Shown piece after piece: positions 8,364 through 16,800 of a stretch of DNA of 35,866 bases; the stretch's first letter is position 1, and every line of letters starts with the position of its first letter. The notes beneath the pieces are model-generated. The model saw only the letters and a list, made by a program, of their open reading frames with translations. It did no database searches and was not told the DNA's origin. Where the stretch lies: contig CAYWBI010000019.1 in NCBI GenBank assembly GCA_964456445.1, forward strand, positions 1 to 35,866, written 5' to 3'. Source of the DNA: CAYWBI01 sp964456445. GTDB lineage: Bacteria; Calditrichota; Calditrichia; Calditrichales; J004. A program made the position numbers and the translations under genes.

Positions 8364-8648
8364 TTATTTTGCTTCGGCTTCGGCCTTCGCAGCAACAGCT
8401 TTTGCAACTTTTTCTTTTTCTGCTTTTGCCTTTTGCAAATCGGCTTTTTTCTGGTCAACCTGACTCTGCAGATCTGCAGTAGCCGATTTCTTTTCCTGTA
8501 CGGTTTTTTCTGCATCTAAAGCAGCGGAACGTGTTTCTTCCAAGCTACGAATTTCTTCGTCAGATGGATGCCACCCGCAACTTGATACAGCAAAACTCAT
8601 AACTAAAGCCAGTAGAACAAGCTTTACAGTGATAGCGAATTTTTTCAT
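8364..8648 (-). CDS. Small coiled-coil lipoprotein, Lpp-like
   Basis: A 94-residue protein with a lipoprotein signal peptide; the lipobox-type VSSC puts the lipidated Cys at position 24. The mature part is a single Ala/Glu/Lys/Gln-rich amphipathic helix with heptad-like spacing and ends in Lys94. Size, lipid anchor, coiled coil and terminal Lys recall Braun lipoprotein (Lpp), which is attached to peptidoglycan through its C-terminal Lys, but I see no clear sequence homology to Lpp. A perfect AGGAGG site lies 6 bp before the ATG, and a promoter-like TTGACA sits upstream, so expression may be high. The LysM gene is 36 bp downstream. The function is inferred from architecture only. Confidence 0.82.
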   Translation of the reverse strand: MKKFAITVKLVLLALVMSFAVSSCGWHPSDEEIRSLEETRSAALDAEKTVQEKKSATADLQSQVDQKKADLQKAKAEKEKVAKAVAAKAEAEAK

Positions 8649-8688
8649 TAAATGCCTCCTAGAGATGGGTTGAGTTAGTATTTATGTG

Positions 8689-8717
8689 AACGTAATAAAA
8701 TCACCAGTTTATGTCAA
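8689..8717 (-). promoter_or_regulatory. Putative promoter for the lipoprotein-LysM pair
   Basis: A perfect TTGACA -35 box on the minus strand (8712-8717) is followed after 17 bp by TACGTT (8689-8694; 3 of 6 to the -10 consensus). The predicted start near 8682 gives a leader of about 35 nt with the AGGAGG site near its end. It lies in the 91-bp gap after aspS. The weak -10 lowers confidence. Confidence 0.42.
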
Positions 8718-8739
8718 GGTATATTAGCAATTATTCGGT

Positions 8740-10497
8740 TTATGACCGTATTTTTAAGTGTAATTCCTTAAGTTGCTGCTCACTTACCACAGATGGTGCA
8801 TTATCCATCAACGACATTCCGGAGCTTGTCTTGGGAAATGCGATCACATCACGGATAGATTCGGACTTGGTCAATATCATGGCAAGCCGGTCCAATCCAA
8901 ATGCAATTCCGCCATGTGGAGGCGCGCCGTATTTTAAACCATCGAGCAAAAATCCAAATTTTTCCTGTGCTTCCTGTTCATCGATTTTTAGTGCCGTAAA
9001 TATTTTTTGTTGAATTTCGTTCTTATGGATACGGATGCTTCCACCGGCGATCTCATTGCCATTTAACACCAGGTCATAGGCACGGGCAAGTACATCTTCG
9101 GGATGTGAATCTAATTTATCCATGTCTGTTAGTTTTGGGCTGGTAAAAGGATGGTGCCGGGCGACATAGCGTTCTTCTTCCGGGTTGTATTCCAAAAGCG
9201 GAAAATCCATAATCCAGACAAAATCAAAGCTGTCTTTATCTATCAGGTTAAAGGTTTCGGCCAGATGGGAACGGACAAAACCAAGGGCGTTATAAACGAT
9301 GTCATAACTATCGGCCACCAACAAAACTATATCATTTTCGTCAATGTCCAGCGTATCTATAATATTTTTTTGCTCGCTTTCGGTTAAGAATTTTGAAATT
9401 CCTGTTTCCAATCGATTGCCGGCCCTTTTAAAATATGCCAGCCCTTTCGCCCCGTATAGTTTGACCTTTTCCGATAGGGCATCGATCATTTTACGGGTCA
9501 ATTTATTTTCTGATTTTATGACCAAACAAGCAACGGTTCCATGATTGTCAATTGTGTTCCTGAATACTTTAAACCCGGTATTTTTAAAAATCTCCGTGAT
9601 TGTTCTTAGTTTCATATCATAGCGTAGATCCGGTTTATCCGAACCATATACTTCGAAGGCTTCTTTGAATGTCATTTTTTTTATCGGGAATTCAATGTCC
9701 TTGCCCAATATTTTTTTAAACACTTCTTGCACCAATCCACTGGCAAGGTCAATAATGTCCTGCTCTTCGATAAAAGACATCTCGATATCGATTTGTGTAA
9801 ATTCCGGTTGCCGGTCCCGCCGCAAGTCTTCATCGCGGAAACATTTCACAATTTGATAGTATTTGTCAAACCCTGCAATCATCAATAATTGTTTGTATGT
9901 TTGCGGAGATTGGGGCAAGGCATAGAACCGTCCGGCAAAATTCCGGCTTGGCACCAAAAAATCCCGAGCGCCTTCCGGCGTTGACTTCATTAAGATAGGC
10001 GTCTCTATTTCACAGAAACCTGCTGAATCCAGATAACTGCGAACCGTAGAATTAATCTTTGCGCGTTTACGTATATCGGAATGCAGCTTCGAGCGGCGCA
10101 GATCCAAATACCGATATTTTAAACGGGTTTCCTCGTTAACTTCAACCTTTTCTTTTATTTCAAAAGGGGGCGTTTGGGATTGATTCAATATGATTATATT
10201 AGAGACGTTCACCTCGATCAAACCTGTACGTAATTCATGGTTGGCCATCTCTTCGGGTCGTTTTTCAACAATACCCGTCACCTGGATTACAAATTCACTA
10301 CGTAAGGATTTTGCCCGTTCAAAGGCTTCAACATGTTCAGAAGGGTTAAAAACAATTTGGGTCAGTCCATATTGATCGCGCAAATCAATAAAAATAACCC
10401 CGCCATGGTCGCGGCGTGTATTTACCCAGCCGCTCAAGGTAACTGATTGTTGTAAATATTTTTCTGTTAATTCACCGCAGGTATGCGTGCGAAGCAT
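8740..10497 (-). CDS. aspS: Aspartyl-tRNA synthetase
   Basis: Class II synthetase charging tRNA with aspartate. The 585-residue product has the bacterial layout: an N-terminal OB-fold anticodon domain (about 1-105), a catalytic core with motif 2 FRDEDLRRDRQPEFTQID at 220-237, an inserted GAD domain (about 290-410), and motif 3 GIAFGLDRLAMIL near the end. The OB domain reads RRDHGG with His at position 31, where E. coli-type discriminating enzymes have Leu. His31 is reported for the non-discriminating AspRS of Pseudomonas, so this enzyme may also charge tRNA-Asn. A GGAG site precedes the ATG. The upstream unit ends in a terminator at 10567-10594, so aspS probably has its own promoter in the 107-bp gap; I could not place it. 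Confidence 0.97.
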   Translation of the reverse strand: MLRTHTCGELTEKYLQQSVTLSGWVNTRRDHGGVIFIDLRDQYGLTQIVFNPSEHVEAFERAKSLRSEFVIQVTGIVEKRPEEMANHELRTGLIEVNVSNIIILNQSQTPPFEIKEKVEVNEETRLKYRYLDLRRSKLHSDIRKRAKINSTVRSYLDSAGFCEIETPILMKSTPEGARDFLVPSRNFAGRFYALPQSPQTYKQLLMIAGFDKYYQIVKCFRDEDLRRDRQPEFTQIDIEMSFIEEQDIIDLASGLVQEVFKKILGKDIEFPIKKMTFKEAFEVYGSDKPDLRYDMKLRTITEIFKNTGFKVFRNTIDNHGTVACLVIKSENKLTRKMIDALSEKVKLYGAKGLAYFKRAGNRLETGISKFLTESEQKNIIDTLDIDENDIVLLVADSYDIVYNALGFVRSHLAETFNLIDKDSFDFVWIMDFPLLEYNPEEERYVARHHPFTSPKLTDMDKLDSHPEDVLARAYDLVLNGNEIAGGSIRIHKNEIQQKIFTALKIDEQEAQEKFGFLLDGLKYGAPPHGGIAFGLDRLAMILTKSESIRDVIAFPKTSSGMSLMDNAPSVVSEQQLKELHLKIRS

Positions 10498-10566
10498 TAT
10501 TTGTCTCCGGAAATATTTTATTTTTATAAAAGAAGGAAGGTAACTAAAAAAGGGGAACAGCTCAAA

Positions 10567-10594
10567 TTAAAAAAGGCCGCAAAAGATAGCGGCC
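10567..10594 (-). terminator. Intrinsic terminator of the TPR-Exb-AgmX unit
   Basis: A perfect 6-bp GC stem GGCCGC/GCGGCC (10575-10580 with 10589-10594) encloses an 8-nt loop and is followed on the minus strand by six T residues. It lies 11 bp after the stop of the AgmX/TonB-like gene, marking the end of that unit and separating it from aspS. Confidence 0.88.
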
Positions 10595-10604
10595 CGATTA
10601 TATT

Positions 10605-11705
10605 TTAATGTGAAAAAACCCAACTGTACAAGGCGGTAACATCGCCGTCTTTCGGGTTGATTTTTGCAAATCGCCATCTTTTAATTCTTTTGGTTATACA
10701 GGCTTCAACTTTCCTGTTTTTAAGAGTAGTTTTTACTATTCTCACGCGCACAACTTTACCTTCAGGACTTATGGTAAACTGGGCCTTTACGCTTCCGCGT
10801 AAATTTGGATTGAGACGGGCTTCGCGTTTATAACAGTTTTCAATTGATGAAGTATGTGTTAAAACAATCTTGGCCAGTGCGTCTGATGACCTGTTTGCAG
10901 ATTTAGAACCACGTCCGCTAACACTGCCTTTAACGGCCTTGATTTTAAAATTGCCCGACCTGCTTATGTTAACAGAACCGGATTGACCCGCTCCGCTACC
11001 GATCAGATCGTCGATACCCGCGCGTCCGGCCCCGCCACCTTTACCGGCGCGTTCGCCTAAAACCGAACGTCGGTTGGATGATGAAGCAGATTGCAACCCG
11101 TCCACTCCACTAGCCAGGGCTTTATCCAAATCGCCAATACCTGCGTCCGCAGACTCACCCAGTACATCATAAACGGCGTCGCCACTTGCTCCGCTTCCAG
11201 CGGCCGATAGCTCGTTTAATACACCTGTACTTGAAACCCTACCGACGGCCTTGCTGCGGGCCGCCGCCCGACGGGCGGCATTTTGCCTGTTACGTTCCCT
11301 GCGTTGAGCGGCCGAGGTACCGGTGGCCTCTTGTCTTTTCCCGACATCTTTTTGGGCACGAACATCTTGTTTTTTTTCTTCCTTGACAGCACCTTCATCC
11401 GCGGTCAGGGCCTCTTCCTCTTTCGGTTCTTCTACTACAGGTTCTTCAAGTTGGGTATTATAAAACTTTCGAATGTATTGGGCTTTAAGGGCCGATTGGA
11501 TCGCTTCCTGCGAATACTGTATATTGGCCAAAATAAGCACTGTTGTAAAAACAACAATTATAGAAGAAAATAAGATCAGGAAAAAACGCGTATCTATTCC
11601 TTCAAACAGACCCTTCTCAAACTCCTTGGGAAAACTAACGATCTGATATCCGCCAGCTGCCCTTTTAGCACCCGGTTGATTTAATTTAATATTCATACTA
11701 TCCAT
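10605..11705 (-). CDS. TonB-like transducer with AgmX/PglI C-terminal domain
   Basis: A 366-residue inner-membrane protein. Residues 1-40 are cytoplasmic and 41-62 form one transmembrane helix. Residues 85-150 are a Glu/Lys then Arg/Ala-rich charged region, and 165-270 a Gly/Ser/Ala-rich linker. Residues about 275-366 form a TonB-fold domain of the AgmX/PglI type. Its markers are IENCYKREARLNPNLRGSV, a GKVVRVRIV strand, the second Cys in VEACITKRIKRWRF and a closing aromatic strand. C291 and C336 may form a disulfide. Proteins of this architecture carry energy from ExbB/ExbD-type motors to the cell envelope; AgmX (GltJ) is part of the Myxococcus gliding machine. It is the last gene after two exbD-like genes. 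ATG at 11696 (codon 4) is an alternative start. The partner in the outer membrane is unknown. Confidence 0.85.
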   Translation of the reverse strand: MDSMNIKLNQPGAKRAAGGYQIVSFPKEFEKGLFEGIDTRFFLILFSSIIVVFTTVLILANIQYSQEAIQSALKAQYIRKFYNTQLEEPVVEEPKEEEALTADEGAVKEEKKQDVRAQKDVGKRQEATGTSAAQRRERNRQNAARRAAARSKAVGRVSSTGVLNELSAAGSGASGDAVYDVLGESADAGIGDLDKALASGVDGLQSASSSNRRSVLGERAGKGGGAGRAGIDDLIGSGAGQSGSVNISRSGNFKIKAVKGSVSGRGSKSANRSSDALAKIVLTHTSSIENCYKREARLNPNLRGSVKAQFTISPEGKVVRVRIVKTTLKNRKVEACITKRIKRWRFAKINPKDGDVTALYSWVFSH

Positions 11706-11728
11706 GAAATCGCCTTTTATTGAAGAAA

Positions 11729-12214
11729 TTAGCCCTTCAGAATTGTGAGTAAACGCATCTTATAAAATTCAGATTTGCTACAGGTGTACATTATTTTATA
11801 CAAGAGTTCAAAAGGCATATCCTGATCCCCCTGTATTATTATTGTATGGTCAAATTCCTTGCCCACATCAATCTGCAGTTGCTTCGCTTCATCGGCAACA
11901 CCGGATAAAGCGCTATATAAAGGTGTAACCAATACTTTTTCAGGATCGATATCCGATAATGATATAAGCTCGTTACTGTTAAGCAGGATATCATGCTTTG
12001 TAATAGTTACCAATGTCTCTTTTTGGGGTTTTTCACCTAATATCGACTCAGGCATTTTTAAATCGTCCGATGGCGTCGTAAGCGAACCTTCCGTGGAAAA
12101 AGACTTTAATAAGAACAACAGGATGATGGTCATCATGTCCATCATGGAGTTCATATTTAACTGGCCCTCTTCGTGTTTTAGATGCCGTTTTGATTTTGAT
12201 GGTTGAAAAGCCAT
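11729..12214 (-). CDS. ExbD/TolR-family protein with intact transmembrane Asp
   Basis: A 161-residue ExbD/TolR-type subunit of a proton-driven motor. It has a short cytoplasmic N-terminus rich in Lys/His, one transmembrane helix at about 19-38 containing Asp26 (NSMMDMMTIILLFLL), and a periplasmic domain of about 120 residues. Asp26 sits where ExbD and TolR carry the protonatable Asp needed for pmf use. The usual Pro three residues before the Asp is replaced by Ser. A GGAG site lies upstream and the gap to the first exbD-like gene is 14 bp. It would assemble with the ExbB-like protein and its ExbD paralogue encoded just upstream. Confidence 0.88.
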   Translation of the reverse strand: MAFQPSKSKRHLKHEEGQLNMNSMMDMMTIILLFLLKSFSTEGSLTTPSDDLKMPESILGEKPQKETLVTITKHDILLNSNELISLSDIDPEKVLVTPLYSALSGVADEAKQLQIDVGKEFDHTIIIQGDQDMPFELLYKIMYTCSKSEFYKMRLLTILKG

Positions 12215-12228
12215 TTATCACTCCATCC

Positions 12229-12792
12229 TTATACAGTTATTGTTGCAAAGTTAATTTCAGGGAATAAGGGTTTTTCTATTCCCTTATCATCCGGATAGCT
12301 TTGTATCTTATCGATCACATCGATTATAACCTGGTACTTAACCCCTTTACCCGCGGATATTACCGCCCTGTTTTCATCCTTATAACCCTTGCCGGATATT
12401 TTGTCTTTTATCTCAACTAATTTTGCCTTTAAAGCAGAATAATCATAGGAACCATCCGGCATTAAGGGAATTGTCGGGCCTCCGCCTTCAGCATTCTTTT
12501 CAGAAGAGAGCAAACCGGCCGCATTGCCAATAGTAATGCCATCATGGGTAATTGCGATTTTTAAACCAATTTTTTTCTCTGTCTCTTTTTTATCTTTCTG
12601 CTCGTTGTTCTGAGCATCTCCCCCAACAGATTTTGTCGGAGGGGTGTTTATCTCAATAGCACCAAGCTTAACCCATTGTGCGCCTTGAAGCAGTAATGGT
12701 ATTAAAACCACCATTAGATTCATGACCGGACGGATATCTAAATCCATGATCAAAGAGTCTTCACTTCTTCTAGCAGAAGGTTTATACGCCAT
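12229..12792 (-). CDS. ExbD/TolR-family paralogue lacking the transmembrane Asp
   Basis: A 187-residue ExbD-like protein. The N-terminus MAYKPSARR resembles that of the second paralogue (MAFQPSKSKR). The membrane entry reads LDIRPVMNLMVVLIPLLL, so the family pattern D-I-x-P-x-x-D is kept except that the final, proton-carrying Asp is Asn25. A periplasmic region of about 145 residues follows, with a Lys/Glu/Asn-rich stretch at 54-72, a Gly-rich loop, and the usual ExbD closing part (AVISAGKGVKYQVIIDVIDKIQ) at the end. It may be a non-protonating partner in a mixed ExbD dimer. Sited 19 bp after the exbB-like gene. Confidence 0.87.
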   Translation of the reverse strand: MAYKPSARRSEDSLIMDLDIRPVMNLMVVLIPLLLQGAQWVKLGAIEINTPPTKSVGGDAQNNEQKDKKETEKKIGLKIAITHDGITIGNAAGLLSSEKNAEGGGPTIPLMPDGSYDYSALKAKLVEIKDKISGKGYKDENRAVISAGKGVKYQVIIDVIDKIQSYPDDKGIEKPLFPEINFATITV

Positions 12793-12811
12793 AATTTAAA
12801 ACCCTAATTGA

Positions 12812-13471
12812 TTAACGATTACCAGTTATTAAATTAATTAACTTCACCAAGTGCTCATCCATTTCGTCAATAATCTTTGTTGTCCTGTTAGACAAGTATG
12901 TGTATGCAATCAAAGTAGGAATAGCGACCATAAGACCAAAGATTGTTGTGTTCATCGCCGCCGAAATACCACTTGCCAATAATTTGGATTTTTCGGATTC
13001 AGGTATTCCCTCAGCCGCAACAGAACTAAAAGACAGGATAAGTCCATATATTGTACCCATTAGACCGGTCAATGTAGCCACATTTGCGAACATAGACAGA
13101 TAATTTGTCCGATCTTTTAGCTTGGGGATAACTTCCAGTGTACCCTCATCAACGGCATTCTGTATGGCGCGGAAATCAAGGGTATCACTTTCATTGGCAC
13201 GTTTTAAACCTCTCAGGACAACAAAAGGAAGTGCTTTCTGCTTTCCTTTTTCACATAAATTGATAGCTCGTTCAATATTCCCGCCGGCAACTAATTTTCT
13301 TATTTCTGCCATAAATTTATCTGCATTGACATTGGAACGAACAACGATAAAATAAATCCGTTCTATGGCAATTGCAGCGGCTATGGCACCAAATATTGCG
13401 ATAAAATACATATATGATGAGCCTGGCGTGCCCCAACTGAACGATTTACTAAATTGATCCAAAAATACCAT
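12812..13471 (-). CDS. MotA/TolQ/ExbB proton channel family protein
   Basis: A 219-residue inner-membrane protein with the three-helix TolQ/ExbB topology: TM1 about 20-42, a cytoplasmic domain at 45-120, TM2 about 126-150 (TLTGLMGTIYGLILSF) and TM3 about 165-193 (GISAAMNTTIFGLMVAIPTL). The Thr residues and the GLMGT and A-x-x-TT-x-x-GLMVAIP motifs are those that line the proton path in the family. A strong AGGAGG-like site precedes the ATG. It is followed by two exbD-like genes and an AgmX/TonB-like gene, so the unit encodes a full pmf-driven motor. Family membership is secure. Whether it acts like Tol, Exb or Agl is inferred from the neighbours. Confidence 0.93.
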   Translation of the reverse strand: MVFLDQFSKSFSWGTPGSSYMYFIAIFGAIAAAIAIERIYFIVVRSNVNADKFMAEIRKLVAGGNIERAINLCEKGKQKALPFVVLRGLKRANESDTLDFRAIQNAVDEGTLEVIPKLKDRTNYLSMFANVATLTGLMGTIYGLILSFSSVAAEGIPESEKSKLLASGISAAMNTTIFGLMVAIPTLIAYTYLSNRTTKIIDEMDEHLVKLINLITGNR

Positions 13472-13502
13472 GATTGATTCCTCCTGCTTTGATATGTTAT
13501 AA

Positions 13503-13817
13503 TTATCTTTTTCTTTTTAAAAGTGCATCTATATCAATTCGATCGTCAATGCCTTCAACCTTATAATCGATGCTAATGGATTGACCTTTATCCAAAATTT
13601 CATCTAAAAATGTTTTCTCAAGATTTACTTCCTGAAACTTCGGTTTAATCCGGTTCGAAAGCATCTGAACCTGGGGCTTTTCAATTTGAATTTTTATTAT
13701 CGATTGACCGGCTTCAACAATCGAACCCGGGCCCTGCCCTTCGGCCACAGTCGAATCCGCCGTTTGACTAAACAAAGGCAATGCGCTCAAAAGAACAATA
13801 GCAATGAATAATTTCAT
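13503..13817 (-). CDS. Small secreted protein of unknown function
   Basis: I do not recognise this 104-residue protein. It has a signal peptide (about 1-18, MKLFIAIVLLSALPLFSQ). A short Gly-containing linker follows, then a stretch IIKIQIEKPQVQ that may be a beta strand, and a charged C-terminus ending in RKR. Pro residues in EKPQVQ and IKPKF suggest an extended, partner-binding segment. Its start is one base after the stop of the 1590-residue TPR gene (TAATATG), with AAGGAA as ribosome site, so translation is likely coupled. The exbB-like gene follows by 31 bp. Position suggests a small periplasmic accessory subunit joining the TPR proteins and the motor. Confidence 0.75.
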   Translation of the reverse strand: MKLFIAIVLLSALPLFSQTADSTVAEGQGPGSIVEAGQSIIKIQIEKPQVQMLSNRIKPKFQEVNLEKTFLDEILDKGQSISIDYKVEGIDDRIDIDALLKRKR

Positions 13818-13818
13818 A

Positions 13819-16800
13819 TTATTTCCTTAGTGGAATTCTATTTTTTTGAAGGATATTTACCGTTTTTAAAATTTTGGGATCGATATAAATTTGTTTCTTT
13901 GCTTCAGCAGCTTCGGCACTTGAGAATATATCTGAAGGTATAACTTCAAAATATCCATATAATTTTAAACCGCCTTTTGTCTTATCATTATCTTTTACAT
14001 CCACTGCGATGATATTTTTGCCCGTACGCACATATCTTTCAAGGGTATAAAAATCGAGTGTGTCTAAAACACTGTAATCATTTGCTTCATCATCAATCAG
14101 ATATTCCCCATTCAGATAAAGGCGATAATCATCATCGGCCGTTACATATATCTTGCCATCAACGATTTTGCCGTCAACCATTACAGTTTTCCTAAAAAAG
14201 ACAAGTGTATCGTTCATAGCGCTTATATTTTGTGCTATCGAACCGGAACCCGTTACATCGATATTGCTCCCTGTGCTATCGTTATCAGAAATATAACTTG
14301 TATCCGCATTAAAGTTTGCAACGCTGTCCGTTGTAAGGCTATCGTTGAAACTTGAATTGTTTTGCTGTACGGCAATGGTCTTTATCCAGATTGCCGATGG
14401 GTCAACATTAATACCGGAAAATTGATTTACCCCGGCAGGCAATACCTCTGCAGTTGACCAGTCTGCATCCGAAAAATCAGGGTCTATCCATTTGGACTGA
14501 TAATCTTGCAGTGTATATAACCAGGTATCATCGGTAAAAAATTCCACCTTCTCCTTATCGATACTGGCGGAATATTTTGCAGGATCAATTTGCAATAATT
14601 TCGTCATCAAACGGTTTGGCCATACACCCTTTATTTGCTTTTCATCTTTTATATCAAATGCATGCTCAAGAAGGCCCGTGGAATTGTCGCTGAGCGCGTA
14701 GTATATTTCTTCGGTGTCATTGCGCCCATCATCATAGTTATAGTTATTGGTAGAATCGAACAAGGCCTCATATTTTACATTCTGAGCATTTGCCTGTTTA
14801 TTCAGGTCATCCAGTTCCTTGCTTGTGGCCAGGGCAAATTTAAATACTTTTTCTTGGGTGGCACGGGTAATGTCATTTTGAATTTGATTGTCCGCTGCTA
14901 AATTCAGGGTATTATTGAGTGCATCCAGGGTACTGTTGTTTAAACGATTATTTTCTTCAATCATTTGTTTAGCGAACGTGGCCAGATCATAATAATTCAT
15001 GCCCGCTGCATTTTTTGCGCCTTCAGGCTGTTCAACCAATTTTACATAGTCGGCATAATCACCTTTATACTCATCAATCGTTTTTGCGGAAAGTTTTTCA
15101 TATTCCTGGGCAAGCACATTAGAAATTAATAATATCTGACGTTTTGATTCTTCCACATATTTATTGGACAAGTCAAGGGATTCGGCTTCTTTGACATTTC
15201 TCAAATGGGCTTTAATGGTCAGCTCAACCCCTGGGGCAACAGCATTTGTCAGTATTTTTCCCTGATATATTATAGTTTCAAAAGTACTCAATGGCGGTGG
15301 TTTCAAAGCCAGCACATCAGATACGTTGCTGGAGGTCAACTGGGCCTCATCGTATAACAACTCGGATATTTTGTCTTTCGCACGATGATACCATTTCAAT
15401 GCCAATTGCCGTGTCGAATCGATTTCCACTTCCCTTGCTTTATCGGCTGATGAATCGGGCAAAACAACGCCATCGGCGCCAAACATATTAATATCCAGCT
15501 TTTGGGCGATAACAGGGATTTTTTCCGAAACTTCTTTATACTTATTTACGGCATTGTCCATAAGCGATGCTGCTTGTTCATAAACGGCCTTCTTGGTGAC
15601 GTAATATTTGGCCGGTGAAAGGTTTTTATCTATCTCCTGTTTTGCAAATTTATCGGCAAATTCTTCATAACTTCGGGCAATATCATACACGGCCTCAAAG
15701 CTACGCGGCGAACCAAAGAGCAATACTTTTGAATAAGCTAAGTTCAGCTTGTTCAGCAATGTCTTTAAACGTTTAAGACGAGTATTATATTCCGATTTTG
15801 GCAAGATCAGATTGACAGCCATAAATTCAGTATGTAAAATATCCGCCAGTTTGTTTACAGCTTCTCCGGCAATAAAGGGATTGGAGTCCTTGCCTTCTTT
15901 TCTAAATTTTTCGCTGGTGGCAATCGTTTTGTTAAATTCGGCCTTTGCCGCTTCAACCTGTCCATTTTCCAGGAAGTACTTGCCACGTTCATAAAAGGCA
16001 TTGATTACACGGCTGTCAGTGGGATATCTTTTAGCAAATTCATCATAAATTCTGTTCGCCTCAACAAGATTATCTAATTTCAGGTATAACTCCGCGTTTT
16101 TAAAAAACAGATCAACGGCATATTTAACTTTAGGATATGCGGCAATATATATGTTGTTAACACGAATGGCCTCATTCCATTTTTTTGCCTTTTGATAAAA
16201 ATAGCTGGCATTGTATAAACGAACATCTGCATCATCTGCCTTTGGATAGGCAATATAAATCCGCTCGGATGTGCTGGCTGCCAGGTCATATTGCTCTAAT
16301 TCTTTATAGTTATCAACCAACTTTATCAGAGCGCCACGGGCAAATTTTGACTTTGGGAATTCTTCGGCGATGATGTTAAAGGTTTCGTTTGAGCGCACCC
16401 AATCCCGGGCCTTTTGGTAATTAAGACCGGCATTCCACAGTGCGGGCTCGATATAACGTTTATCGTCATGAACTTCTTTGTAGAGTCTGTAGAACTCATT
16501 GGCAGCCGTGAAAAAATCGCCCTGTTCTTCAAGATATTCGGCGTTTTTAAAGATTGCTTCCGCCAGTCGCTTGCTTGCAAATTCACGTTGTTTAGCGGGC
16601 AGGGTGGTATCTGCTAATATACGCTTGGCTATAACTTCACTGTCTTTAAATTTGCCCAGCGCAAAGTACGAATCCATTATGGAGCGCATGGCCAAACTTT
16701 TTTCTTTGGCCCCAGGGAAACGATGAACAAGGGTCTGGAAATAAACTTTGGCTTCGGCAAATTTTTTATGATTGTAATAAATTCCACCCGCCGCGGCCAG

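Noticed and set aside
8324..8515. 63-codon Lys/Arg-rich frame overlapping the lipoprotein gene
   Set aside because: Shifted-frame reading of the Lys/Ala-rich coiled coil; the lipoprotein frame has a lipobox and a perfect ribosome site.
8743..8765. Small CGGT/ACCG hairpin near the end of aspS as a terminator
   Set aside because: Only four base pairs and no U-tract on the minus strand.
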